Positions 1-7,369 of a stretch of 17,451 nucleotides of DNA are shown here, piece after piece. Under the pieces are notes generated by a model. That model was given only the letters and a program-made list of their open reading frames with translations. It was not told where the DNA came from and did no database searches. The stretch's first letter is position 1. Each line of letters opens with the position of its first letter. The translations under genes were made by a program, and so were the position numbers. This DNA comes from an uncultured SAR116 cluster alpha proteobacterium. Its GTDB lineage: Bacteria > Pseudomonadota > Alphaproteobacteria > Puniceispirillales > Puniceispirillaceae. Location: positions 1 through 17,451 of the forward strand of contig CABYOG010000020.1 in the NCBI GenBank assembly GCA_902520575.1. The letters are read 5' to 3'.

Positions 1-215
1 GGCACATAACCCATGACAACCACACCCAAAAGTGCAGACAGTATTATACGCACCTTCAACGGGACATTGGCTGCCCCGAATACTGGCACGGCAACCAAGA
101 AGGCACCAATTCGAATTGTCGCAAGAAAAAATTGGGCCAACACAGACATAACCGCTTGTATTTCCAATCCTGGCAGGCCGCCCATATCATGCAATAGTGT
201 GAGAGGAAGATGCAT
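1..215 (-). CDS. fliR: Flagellar export protein FliR, N-terminal part (cut by window edge)
   Basis: About the first 71 residues of FliR, a multi-pass inner-membrane component of the flagellar type III export gate that assembles with FliP and FliQ. The visible part begins MHLPLTLLHDMGGLPGLE and continues into hydrophobic segments typical of the FliR N-terminus (AQFFLATIRIGAFLVAVPVFGAA is split here only by description: the RIGAF and PVFG elements are the recognisable ones). I chose the ATG at 215 because a GGAGG Shine-Dalgarno lies about nine bases upstream and no better in-frame start follows. It begins 17 bases after the fliQ stop, in the same orientation, so it is the next gene of the fliOPQR unit. 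The rest of the gene lies left of the window; flhB commonly follows but is not visible. Confidence 0.88.
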   Translation of the reverse strand, partial: MHLPLTLLHDMGGLPGLEIQAVMSVLAQFFLATIRIGAFLVAVPVFGAANVPLKVRIILSALLGVVVMGYV

Positions 216-232
216 ATTCGCAGGCCTCCAGG

Positions 233-502
233 TCAGCCAATCTGCGTAATTTGGTCAAAGATAAAGGCAAAATAGTCAGTCAGGTTGATTAGCATAAAAT
301 TTGCGGCAAACCCAAACGTTACAAGAACCAAAACAAGTTTTGGAACAAAACTGAGCGTCATCTCGTTAATCGAGGTAGCTGCCTGAATAATCCCAATCAA
401 CAAACCGATAGCCAATGCCACACCCAGAATGGGACCAGCTATAATTACGATCTGCCACAACGCCATACGAAGGAATTCGACATTCATATCGAAATTAAAC
501 AT
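233..502 (-). CDS. fliQ: Flagellar export protein FliQ
   Basis: Small two-helix inner-membrane subunit of the flagellar export gate (FliPQR complex). Starting at the ATG at 502 (MFNFDMNVEF) gives 89 residues, the usual FliQ length; the frame is open six codons further to a TTG at 520, but that start would add an unusual extension. An AGG-rich stretch precedes the ATG. Two hydrophobic segments are visible (around IVIIAGPILGVALAIG and VLVLVTFGFAANF), separated by the conserved-looking polar loop INEMTLSFVPK, as expected for the family. It lies 32 bases after fliP and 17 before fliR, so it is probably transcribed from the fliO sigma-54 promoter. Confidence 0.95.
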   Translation of the reverse strand: MFNFDMNVEFLRMALWQIVIIAGPILGVALAIGLLIGIIQAATSINEMTLSFVPKLVLVLVTFGFAANFMLINLTDYFAFIFDQITQIG

Positions 503-534
503 CAGCCTACCTTTCTTCAAGAGTTTTGCACCGA

Positions 535-1350
535 TCAGGCCGTATAAGTTGCAACAAGTGATCCAACTGTCATGGCCCAGCCATCAACCAAAACAAATAA
601 CAGCAGCTTGAATGGCAGCGAGACAAGCATAGGGCTAAGCATCATCATTCCCAGCGACATAAGAACAGAGGCGATCACCATATCGATTACCAAAAAGGGC
701 AGAAACAAAAGAAAGCCAATCTGAAAGGCAGTTTTGAGCTCAGAGGTGATAAAGGCAGGCAGAAGAATAGTCAGCGGCACATCTTCTGCTTTTTCAAACC
801 CAGTTTCATTCGCCATATCAGCAAACATATTCAGGTCATCTTTACGGGTGTTTTTAACCAGAAATCCCTTCATCGTGTTGCTTGCATTGGTCAGAGCAAT
901 GTCAGCTGATATATCACCATTTAGATAGGGGTCAGCAGCGTCTTCATATACAGTTGTAAAAGTTGGCGCCATGATAAACAAAGACAAGAAAAGCGCGATT
1001 GCAATCAGCACCTGATTGGGCGGTGTCTGCTGTGTCCCCATCGCCTGACGCAAAATAGATAAAACAATAATAATCCGAGTGAAAGAAGTCATCCCCAGCA
1101 CCAAAGACGGTAACAAGGTCAGCGCTGTCATTAGGGCTAGAACCTGCAAGGAGAGGCTATATGAGGTTGAACCATCCCCGTATTCAGTTGAAGTCAAAGC
1201 TGGAAGGCCACCGGTTAGGCCAGCCAAATTATCAGCAGCAACTGCTGATGCATCTGTTGCCAGAAGAACCAGCACGCTGAGAGCAAATACCCCTGAAATG
1301 CCACTCAAAATTAGCATCAGCTTTGGAAAGATGGTCTGATGCATCATCAT
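535..1350 (-). CDS. fliP: Flagellar export gate protein FliP
   Basis: Core subunit of the flagellar type III export gate in the inner membrane. The protein is 271 aa from the ATG at 1350. An N-terminal hydrophobic stretch ending near AVAA looks like the cleavable signal peptide usual in FliP. The family hallmark follows at TSFTRIIIVLSILRQAMGTQ with QTPPNQVLIAIALFL after it; a periplasmic segment and two C-terminal membrane helices (FLVIDMVIASVLMSLGMMML) complete the fold. The ATG overlaps the fliO stop as ATGA and is preceded by GGAG within the fliO tail, so translation is likely coupled to fliO. A TTG at 1362 is an alternative upstream start in the same frame, but the ATG has the better ribosome-binding context. 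Confidence 0.96.
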   Translation of the reverse strand: MMMHQTIFPKLMLILSGISGVFALSVLVLLATDASAVAADNLAGLTGGLPALTSTEYGDGSTSYSLSLQVLALMTALTLLPSLVLGMTSFTRIIIVLSILRQAMGTQQTPPNQVLIAIALFLSLFIMAPTFTTVYEDAADPYLNGDISADIALTNASNTMKGFLVKNTRKDDLNMFADMANETGFEKAEDVPLTILLPAFITSELKTAFQIGFLLFLPFLVIDMVIASVLMSLGMMMLSPMLVSLPFKLLLFVLVDGWAMTVGSLVATYTA

Positions 1351-1853
1351 TTTTTTCTCCAACCTTTGAATTTTGCTGCAAATGCAGCAACTTCCGCAGG
1401 ATTCATCTGTTGGGGGCTCATGTCCCCTTCATCCAAGGGTTCAGTAATTTGTTTACTTTGTGAAAAAGCCGGCATTGTAAGTTCAAGCGGGGCAAGGTCA
1501 GATTCAGGTTTTGCATTTTCTAGTTGCTCAGAGGACTGGTTATCTTCAGCAAAAGCGGATCTAAGAGGCAACTTTTCGATTTGTAACGCAGCCGATGATA
1601 ACGGCATAAATGCGGGCTGGATGCCCTTACCAGAAAGCATGACAAATTCAAGACCATCAATGGTAATCAGGCGCAACCGCTCAGTGGGGCTAATAGCCGT
1701 TTCCTCAATCAATTTTATCCGCTGCCCTTTCTGCAAATTAGCTTTTATTGAACCGCCTTTCATCCGCAAAAACACCAACAGACCAATCAAAAATGATAGA
1801 AATGCAACAGTAATTAGAATCTGCTGCAACCCTACAATTTGAGCAATCATCAT
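1347..1853 (-). CDS. fliO: Flagellar biosynthesis protein FliO
   Basis: FliO is a single-pass membrane protein that assists FliP oligomerisation during export-gate assembly. The 168-aa product has one N-terminal transmembrane helix (about residues 9-29, IVGLQQILITVAFLSFLIG) followed by a cytoplasmic part with the FliO-type core around RIKLIEETAISPTERLRLITIDG. The remaining C-terminal half is low-complexity and charged. The family is poorly conserved, so the call rests on that core plus its position directly before fliP. Two adjacent ATGs (1853 and 1850) are possible starts; AAAGGG lies just upstream and suits either. This is the first gene after a 202-bp gap that contains a sigma-54 promoter-like site, so it probably heads a fliOPQR operon. 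Confidence 0.88.
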   Translation of the reverse strand: MMIAQIVGLQQILITVAFLSFLIGLLVFLRMKGGSIKANLQKGQRIKLIEETAISPTERLRLITIDGLEFVMLSGKGIQPAFMPLSSAALQIEKLPLRSAFAEDNQSSEQLENAKPESDLAPLELTMPAFSQSKQITEPLDEGDMSPQQMNPAEVAAFAAKFKGWRKK

Positions 1854-1913
1854 CTGTACCCTTTCATTTGTTCTGCTGAGGCTTGCCTAAATGCAAGTCA
1901 GTAGTACGAAAGA

Positions 1914-1929
1914 GGCAAAAAATATGCCA
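1914..1929 (-). promoter_or_regulatory. Sigma-54 (-24/-12) promoter before fliO
   Basis: Read on the minus strand the site is TGGCATATTTTTTGCC. It keeps the TGGCA (-24) and TTGC (-12) elements with exactly ten bases between GG and GC. The predicted start is near 1903, giving a leader of about 50 bases before fliO. The flanking 125 bp up to the fliN stop are AT-rich and could hold activator (FleQ/FleT) sites, but I see no clear binding motif. Assignment is by consensus match only. Confidence 0.75.
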
Positions 1930-2055
1930 GCAGACATAATTGCGCTGGAATAATTTTAACTATCTGTTTTTTGTATATTTTTTTAGATTAATGACCTGCT
2001 GCAGAGTACAAATAAACTATTGTCAGTTTCTTGACAGACTGAGCGCAATATACTG

Positions 2056-2406
2056 CTACAAGCTTTCAACCCGCTTTTCTGGATCAACAATCTCTGTAAA
2101 TCGTACCCCAAAGCGTTCGCCAACCATGACAATCTCACCTTTAGCGATCATAGTTCCGTTTACTAAAATATCCAGCGGGTCACCTGCTAGCCGATCAAGC
2201 TCAATGACAGAGCCTTCATTCAGTCGAAGCAAATCTTTGATTTTGATTTCGGTGTTTCCAACCTCAACAGATAGCTGAACTTCAATATTTTCAAGAACAC
2301 GGAGATTTTCAGAGGAAGTACTGCTAGAAGCCGCGCTCGGTGGAGCGCTGAAATCACGAATTCCATCCTCTTGGTTTTGCTCATTCATTTCTTGTTCTTC
2401 AGCCAT
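2056..2406 (-). CDS. fliN: Flagellar motor switch protein FliN
   Basis: FliN forms the lower part of the cytoplasmic C-ring and helps dock the FliH-FliI export ATPase. The product is 116 aa. Residues 1 to about 35 are a polar, acidic, probably disordered leader; residues about 36-116 are the SpoA/SurfaceAP domain with typical motifs VELSVEVG-like (here VQLSVEVGNTEIKIKDLL), GSVIELDRLAGDPLDILVNG, IAKGEIVMVGERFGVRFTEI. The ATG at 2406 has AAGGA eight bases upstream. It follows fliM by 47 bases in the same direction and is the last gene before the fliO promoter gap. Confidence 0.96.
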   Translation of the reverse strand: MAEEQEMNEQNQEDGIRDFSAPPSAASSSTSSENLRVLENIEVQLSVEVGNTEIKIKDLLRLNEGSVIELDRLAGDPLDILVNGTMIAKGEIVMVGERFGVRFTEIVDPEKRVESL

Positions 2407-2453
2407 GATTGTAATCCTTATCGGTTCATGCCGACAATGCTGCCGGTCTGCTG

Positions 2454-3416
2454 TTACACGCGTTTCTGCAGACTTATCGCCGACTTGCCTGCCACCTCAC
2501 CCATTTCACCAGTAAAAAATGGTTTATCTTCAATTTTGACAGTGACCCCGTCATTCACGTTGATCGGTATCACATCGCCAGTCTTCAACCTAGTCATTTT
2601 ACCAACTGACATCACTGGTTGCCCCAACAAAGCCGAGAGATGCAGTGGAATATTTTGAATTGCTCTTTCCATCATTTCCCGCCAAGAAACATTATCTTGT
2701 CTGGAATCTGACTGCACCCGAGAACGAAGCTGCGAGGCAATTGGCTTGAGCGTTTGTAGAGGATAAACAAGGTCAACAGTGTCTGAACCTGCCCCTGGCA
2801 GCTGAATTACAAAAGAACAGATAATGACCAGTTCGCCGCCATCAACAACAGAGGCAAATTGAGTGTTTATCTCGCGTCCTTGTTCTACCAGTGTAACCGG
2901 CATCAAATCCCGCCATGACATCATCAATGCGTCATTTAGGCCTTTTGATACCAACTCAATTACCCGTTCCTCTGTAGAAGTGAATTCGCTGCGGCTTCCG
3001 CCGCCACTATTTATGGCTCCACCATAATATGAGGCGGTCAGTGTTGAAATGAATTTTGGTGGGATTGCCATAAGGAAAGCACCACGTAACTCTTCTATGC
3101 GCGAGATATTTAGGTTCATAAACGCATCAATGCTAGCACAATATTCATCAAATGTTTTCACCTCCGGCGCAAAAGAGGTTATCCGCGGTTGGATTCGCAG
3201 CATAGGCAAAAACACTGTCCTCGCCTGCCGAGCAAAACGTTCATTTACTTGACGGAGGGCATAATAATCGCCCATAAGGCTGAGGTCATCCTCACCAAAA
3301 GCGAATGGGCGAACATCGTCTGAAGTTGACACGTCGATATTAAGGCCCTGAGGGCTGTCTTGCAGCCCTTCCATCAGTGCATTCACTTCATCACTAGTCA
3401 GTTTTTTAGAAGCCAT
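2454..3416 (-). CDS. fliM: Flagellar motor switch protein FliM
   Basis: FliM is the C-ring protein that binds CheY-P through its N-terminal peptide and FliG through its middle domain. The 320-aa protein begins MASKKLTSDEVNALMEG, a version of the conserved FliM N-terminal CheY-binding peptide (LSQEEIDALL in enterics). A middle domain follows with a glycine-rich segment (YYGGAINSGGG at about residues 130-140). The C-terminal SpoA domain has a VTVKIEDKPFFTGEMG-type element. I prefer the ATG at 3416 over an in-frame TTG at 3422; the ribosome-binding site before either is weak. It lies between fliL and fliN and is probably part of a fliKLMN transcript. Confidence 0.96.
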   Translation of the reverse strand: MASKKLTSDEVNALMEGLQDSPQGLNIDVSTSDDVRPFAFGEDDLSLMGDYYALRQVNERFARQARTVFLPMLRIQPRITSFAPEVKTFDEYCASIDAFMNLNISRIEELRGAFLMAIPPKFISTLTASYYGGAINSGGGSRSEFTSTEERVIELVSKGLNDALMMSWRDLMPVTLVEQGREINTQFASVVDGGELVIICSFVIQLPGAGSDTVDLVYPLQTLKPIASQLRSRVQSDSRQDNVSWREMMERAIQNIPLHLSALLGQPVMSVGKMTRLKTGDVIPINVNDGVTVKIEDKPFFTGEMGEVAGKSAISLQKRV

Positions 3417-3474
3417 TATCAAAGCCCGTTAACGTAGTGAAACTCTTCACATTACAAAATAGTCTTATAAAAGA

Positions 3475-4056
3475 TCACTGCAGAACAAAAGATGTAAAGT
3501 GAACTTCTTCAATGCCGCCAAAATCTTCCAGTTGCATTAGCTTTTCATTTACTCCATCTGCAAGAGCTTGTGCCAAGGCTTTCCGGCCCTCTTTACCCTG
3601 GATCTCTTCTTCACTAAAATCGCTCATCACATTCAGAATTTCTGAACGTAACGCAAGTTGATGATCCTCAACATTTGAGATTACTTCATCATCGTATTGA
3701 GTAGATACGCCAAGCCCAAGCTGTAGAAATTTACGTGATGCCCGCAAATTTGTTGTAAAGGTGCCCGGAAATTCAAAATAGGTGGTCACAAAAGTTTCAA
3801 TTTCAGGAGTTTCCTTGACAACCTTATCATTACTAAGTGCAGCTTCATCTTCAGCCTCACGTTCAGCCTCTGCCTCTGCCATTTTCTTTTCTATTATAGA
3901 TTCAATTTCTTCAGAGGGATCCGGCTGACTGCCACCAAAAAGAATGTAGCCGCCGCCAAGTCCAGCTCCAATAAGAACTAAGCCTGCAACCACAAATATC
4001 AGAATACGCAGAATAAAGCCTTTTTTCTTTGGCTCATTATTTTCTTCATCTGCCAT
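3475..4056 (-). CDS. fliL: Flagellar basal-body-associated protein FliL
   Basis: FliL is a single-pass inner-membrane protein with a periplasmic domain that surrounds or stabilises the stator. The 193-aa product has a basic N-terminus (NEPKKKGF), one transmembrane helix at about residues 14-41, then an acidic, Glu/Ala-rich linker (about 50-80) that is probably helical. The conserved FliL periplasmic domain follows (FEFPGTFTTNLR near residue 93 and SFVLQ at the C-terminus). The ATG at 4056 is preceded by a good GAGGAG. The 86 bp between fliK and this gene show no sigma-54-like site, so it is most likely read from the fliK promoter. Confidence 0.94.
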   Translation of the reverse strand: MADEENNEPKKKGFILRILIFVVAGLVLIGAGLGGGYILFGGSQPDPSEEIESIIEKKMAEAEAEREAEDEAALSNDKVVKETPEIETFVTTYFEFPGTFTTNLRASRKFLQLGLGVSTQYDDEVISNVEDHQLALRSEILNVMSDFSEEEIQGKEGRKALAQALADGVNEKLMQLEDFGGIEEVHFTSFVLQ

Positions 4057-4142
4057 ATTGAACTCTCCTCAGCTTTGATAACGACATCACCCCGTCACCC
4101 TATTTTCAGCTCTTCTTTTATTTGCAGGCCGCTGCTTCAGGG

Positions 4143-5513
4143 TTACGCCTTCAAATTAACTAACCCATCTGTTGTATCTGTGTCACCTGTATGACTATCA
4201 TTTTCAGTCTCTGCCACCATGCCATTTTGTTCCTGTCGTTTGTCCTGTCGGCCAAAGCCGCGATTCTGTCCACCGCTATAAGCGTCAAACTGGCCGAGCT
4301 TCAACCCCGCATCACTCAGCATCTGCGCTAACCGTCCCTCAGCCTCCGTCAACATTTGTGCGGCTATCCCGGTTTCAGTGCGCAAAACCACATTCGTCTG
4401 TTCCTGCGCCACGGAGAGGTTGACCTTCAAACGACCAAGGTTTCTAGGGTTCAGTTCAAGCTCCAGTCCTTTACCACCTGCTTTAAATTCACGGTTAATT
4501 CGGCGGACGAGCTGTTCTGTCCATTTTTCATCCTGCATATCCAGAACATCAAGCCATTGTTCAGCCAGATCGGTTTGTGTAATTCCGGCAAACGCAGAGC
4601 CTGAGCCTAAATGCTGGCCACTATTCTGGGAAGGATTTATGTGGTGATTAGCTGCTGACAAGCCTGTCTGGGAATCAGCAGCAGATGAGGTCAGCTGAAC
4701 AGATGGAATTGACATTCGAACGTTTCTATCTGCGGGTCGCCTTGCTAATTCTGGTAGCCGTTCTGCTTTTAGGGCGGCTGCATCCAAAACTTTTGTATCT
4801 GTTAGATCATCAGCCAACTCTCCTGAAAGTGTGTCATCTGAGACTTCTACCTTCAAAGCAGGTTTTTGAGGCATATCACTTTGAATGCCAACAGTATGGC
4901 GGGCGACTGTCATTGCCTTTTTTGAGTTATTATTGGTGCGCTCAGTCCCTAATGGAGCAGATTTTTGAATTACCTGGGGCAAAGGAGGGCCAATAAAATC
5001 TTCATTCAGGTCTGAAGGTTGCTGCGTCTGTATCAAAGATGTCTTTGCATTAGCCTGCTTCAAATCCTCAGCCGGAGCGGCCAACTGGGACTGGTTCTGA
5101 ACATTTATCTGGCTAGCCTTGCGCTGACCGACTTGGGATAAGCGGTTATCAGCAGCAAGGAGCCCAGCATCAGCTAACTTGTCTGTTTCCAGGTCAAAGT
5201 TTTCTGTCTTTTCATCGTCTGTAGAATCTTGAATTGACTCATCTTTGATCTGGCCCAGATTATCCTTCTGCATTGCCCCTAGCATTGCAGCCACATGTGG
5301 ATCAAAAATTTGCTCCAAATTTGAATTTGCGTCGTCTGTCTGCGAGCTTGACTGAGCAGGGCCGGGATCACCTTCGGTCTCTGTGAGCTGCATTCCTCCA
5401 AATAAAGCAGCAAAGATACTGGCAACCCCTGAATCAGCAATAGCAACCTGTCCTAGAGCAGATCCCTTTGAAACTGGCACTTGATTGCCAGATGTGGCCA
5501 TAATTTTTGACAT
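4143..5513 (-). CDS. fliK: Flagellar hook-length control protein FliK
   Basis: FliK is the secreted molecular ruler that sets hook length and switches export specificity through FlhB. The protein is 456 aa. The first 330 or so residues are polar, Gln/Ser/Asp-rich and repetitive in composition, as expected for the ruler part, and have no recognisable domain. The C-terminal Flg_hook domain is clear at about residues 335-415: ELELNPRNLGRLKVNLS, then VVLRTETGIAAQMLTEA and LAQMLSDAGLKLGQFDAYSGG. The ATG at 5513 has AGGACAGG just upstream. A strong sigma-54-like promoter lies 51 bases before the start, so fliK probably heads its own transcript. The N-terminal part gives no homology by eye; the identity rests on the C-terminal domain and position after fliJ. 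Confidence 0.92.
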   Translation of the reverse strand: MSKIMATSGNQVPVSKGSALGQVAIADSGVASIFAALFGGMQLTETEGDPGPAQSSSQTDDANSNLEQIFDPHVAAMLGAMQKDNLGQIKDESIQDSTDDEKTENFDLETDKLADAGLLAADNRLSQVGQRKASQINVQNQSQLAAPAEDLKQANAKTSLIQTQQPSDLNEDFIGPPLPQVIQKSAPLGTERTNNNSKKAMTVARHTVGIQSDMPQKPALKVEVSDDTLSGELADDLTDTKVLDAAALKAERLPELARRPADRNVRMSIPSVQLTSSAADSQTGLSAANHHINPSQNSGQHLGSGSAFAGITQTDLAEQWLDVLDMQDEKWTEQLVRRINREFKAGGKGLELELNPRNLGRLKVNLSVAQEQTNVVLRTETGIAAQMLTEAEGRLAQMLSDAGLKLGQFDAYSGGQNRGFGRQDKRQEQNGMVAETENDSHTGDTDTTDGLVNLKA

Positions 5514-5563
5514 TAACCTGTCCTAATTTCTTAAATGCAGACATAAGTTCTCGACTGTTTAAG

Positions 5564-5579
5564 TGCAAGTTGAATGCCA
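5564..5579 (-). promoter_or_regulatory. Sigma-54 (-24/-12) promoter before fliK
   Basis: On the minus strand the site reads TGGCATTCAACTTGCA, a near-perfect sigma-54 match with the GG-N10-GC spacing. The predicted start is near 5552, about 40 bases before the fliK ATG. It sits in the 87-bp gap between fliJ and fliK, so it separates fleT-fliEFGHIJ from fliKLMN. It shares the TGGCAT...ACTTGCA pattern with the site upstream of fliS. Confidence 0.8.
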
Positions 5580-5600
5580 AAACTCCAAAGCGGGCTTGTC

Positions 5601-6038
5601 TCAGCGCTCTAACGGGCGTGAACGCAACTCTGCTAATCTCTCATCAGCCTTATCCTGCGCTGCCTTTTTGGCCTGACTAGTCAATTCCTCAGCCCTTTGT
5701 TGTTTTTTGGCTCGTTTCTGTTCTGCGCGAGCCAGTTCAGTCTGCATGGTCTGAACTTCCTTATCCAGATGCGTGCAGCGATTAGCCACCATTTCAAGCT
5801 GGTCACGCACCCGCGTATTATACCAAGAGGCAGAATATAGGGCCATTGCTGTCTGTGCCTGATTAGGGAATGAGGCTTCTTCAACCAGGTTTTCAAGCTG
5901 GTCACGCACACCCTTAGTTTTAGACAACTCGTCGCGCAGAACGCCCAAGGACTGGCGTTTGCGAGAGGCTTCAAGCTTATCACGCAAGGCCATTTTCTTA
6001 AAAATAGCAGCTCGCTTCAGCTTTTCTTTAGGGCTCAT
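5601..6038 (-). CDS. fliJ: Flagellar export protein FliJ
   Basis: FliJ is the small coiled-coil stalk protein of the flagellar ATPase complex, acting with FliI and FliH and touching FlhA. The 145-aa product is almost entirely charged and helical (Lys/Glu/Arg/Gln/Ala), with coiled-coil character at about residues 15-60 and 80-140, and no membrane segment. FliJ sequences are poorly conserved, so the call rests on length, coiled-coil composition and position. It starts with ATG at 6038 in a TAATG overlap with the fliI stop, which suggests translational coupling. It is the last gene before the fliK sigma-54 promoter. Confidence 0.85.
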   Translation of the reverse strand: MSPKEKLKRAAIFKKMALRDKLEASRKRQSLGVLRDELSKTKGVRDQLENLVEEASFPNQAQTAMALYSASWYNTRVRDQLEMVANRCTHLDKEVQTMQTELARAEQKRAKKQQRAEELTSQAKKAAQDKADERLAELRSRPLER

Positions 6039-7369
6039 TATACGGCTCCGCTAAACAGACCTTGAAGCCCAGCAACAGACTCATCGAACGATGATTTCTC
6101 ATTCAGGGATTGCTGCACATGGCCCATCAATTGCGGCCAGAGCTGGACAGCAAGATCTAGGTCAGGATCCTGACCGGGGCTGTAACCTCCCATCAGAATC
6201 AAATCACGATTTTCAAGATAAAGCGAAACAAGACGCCGAAACATCAAAGCGTTTTCTTTCTGCTGAGGTGTGACAATCTCGTTCATTACGCGACTGACGG
6301 AAGCTGGAACGTCAACAGCTGGGTAAATTCCCATCTGCGTCTGCTGACGCGACAGCAAAATGTGTCCGTCTAAAATTGCCCGTGCCGTGTCCACAACCGG
6401 ATCATTGGTGTCATCCCCATCCGCCAGAACCGTATAAAACGAGGTAATAGACCCCTGACCTTTCAGTCCTGTGCCTGACCGTTCAATTAAGGCTGGTATC
6501 AAAGACACAACAGATGGAGGATATCCTTTTGATGTTGGCTGTTCGCCTAGGGCTAGACCGATTTCACGTCTTGCATGGGCAACACGTGTTAATGAGTCCA
6601 TAATCAAAAGAACATTTTTGCCTTTATCCCTGAAATATTCAGCAATAGCTGTTGCCCGGTTGGCTGCACGAATACGAAGTAAAGGCGATCTGTCAGCTGG
6701 TTCTGCAACAACCACAGTACGTTTTCTTGTATTTGCACTGAAAACTGCTTTCACAAATTCACCTACCTCACGGCCCCGCTCCCCTATTAAGCCAACCACT
6801 ACAACATCAGCTTCTGTGAAGCGTGTCATCATACTTAGCAGAATAGATTTACCAACACCTGACCCGGCAATGATCCCCAGCCGCTGACCCTGACCAACAG
6901 TCAATAGGGAATTTATGACTCTCACACCCACATCAAGGCGCGTATCAACAGGCTTGCGAGCAAGTGGATTGATTTTTACCCCATCAATTGGCCAGTTATC
7001 AGTCAATTTTGGCATTGCTTTGCCATCAAGACTTTGACCAAGGCTGTCAATCACACGGCCAAGAAGACCTTCACCAACTGAAACCATATAGCCATCATCA
7101 TAGACGGAAACCTTGGCGCCAACACTTATGCGAGCGCCCGTTTCATGAACACACAAAAGGTTGTTTTTATTCTGAAAACCGATGACTTCAGCTACAATGC
7201 GGGCACTGTCTCTAGTTTCAATCCAACATAATGTGCCAATGGTTGCAGGAAATCCGTCACATTCAATTATGTGACCATCAAATCTACTAACGCGACCAAA
7301 AAAATTTGGCTGAATTGGTTCAGCTGCATCCTTGGCTGTCCTAATCAGCTTTTGGGTCAATGCATTCAT
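6038..7369 (-). CDS. fliI: Flagellum-specific ATPase FliI
   Basis: FliI is the hexameric F1-beta-like ATPase of the flagellar export apparatus. The protein is 443 aa, normal for the family. The N-terminal beta-barrel domain occupies about residues 20-95. Walker A is GSGVGKS at 169-175, the catalytic GERGREV motif at about 196-202 and Walker B VLLIMD at about 253-258, followed by the FliI/SctN signature region SLTRVAHARREIGLALGEQP. All catalytic elements are intact. The ATG at 7369 overlaps the fliH stop by one base (TAATG) and its own stop overlaps fliJ in the same way, so fliH-fliI-fliJ are tightly coupled. Confidence 0.98.
   Translation of the reverse strand: MNALTQKLIRTAKDAAEPIQPNFFGRVSRFDGHIIECDGFPATIGTLCWIETRDSARIVAEVIGFQNKNNLLCVHETGARISVGAKVSVYDDGYMVSVGEGLLGRVIDSLGQSLDGKAMPKLTDNWPIDGVKINPLARKPVDTRLDVGVRVINSLLTVGQGQRLGIIAGSGVGKSILLSMMTRFTEADVVVVGLIGERGREVGEFVKAVFSANTRKRTVVVAEPADRSPLLRIRAANRATAIAEYFRDKGKNVLLIMDSLTRVAHARREIGLALGEQPTSKGYPPSVVSLIPALIERSGTGLKGQGSITSFYTVLADGDDTNDPVVDTARAILDGHILLSRQQTQMGIYPAVDVPASVSRVMNEIVTPQQKENALMFRRLVSLYLENRDLILMGGYSPGQDPDLDLAVQLWPQLMGHVQQSLNEKSSFDESVAGLQGLFSGAV

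Noticed and set aside
503..520. TTG at 520 as the fliQ start
   Set aside because: The ATG at 502 gives the standard 89-residue FliQ, while the TTG adds six residues that overlap the likely ribosome-binding site.
2021..2036. Small hairpin TGTCA-N6-TGACA after fliN as a terminator
   Set aside because: The stem is only five base pairs and is not followed by a clear U-run on the minus strand.
1939..2049. 8-bp inverted repeat ATTGCGCT / AGCGCAAT flanking the fliN-fliO gap
   Set aside because: About 95 bases separate the arms and a perfect 8-bp match is not rare at this scale; no link to the promoter spacing.
4685..4996. A 103-aa plus-strand ORF inside fliK
   Set aside because: It lies antisense within the low-complexity part of fliK, has no ribosome-binding site or recognisable domain, and looks like a shadow.
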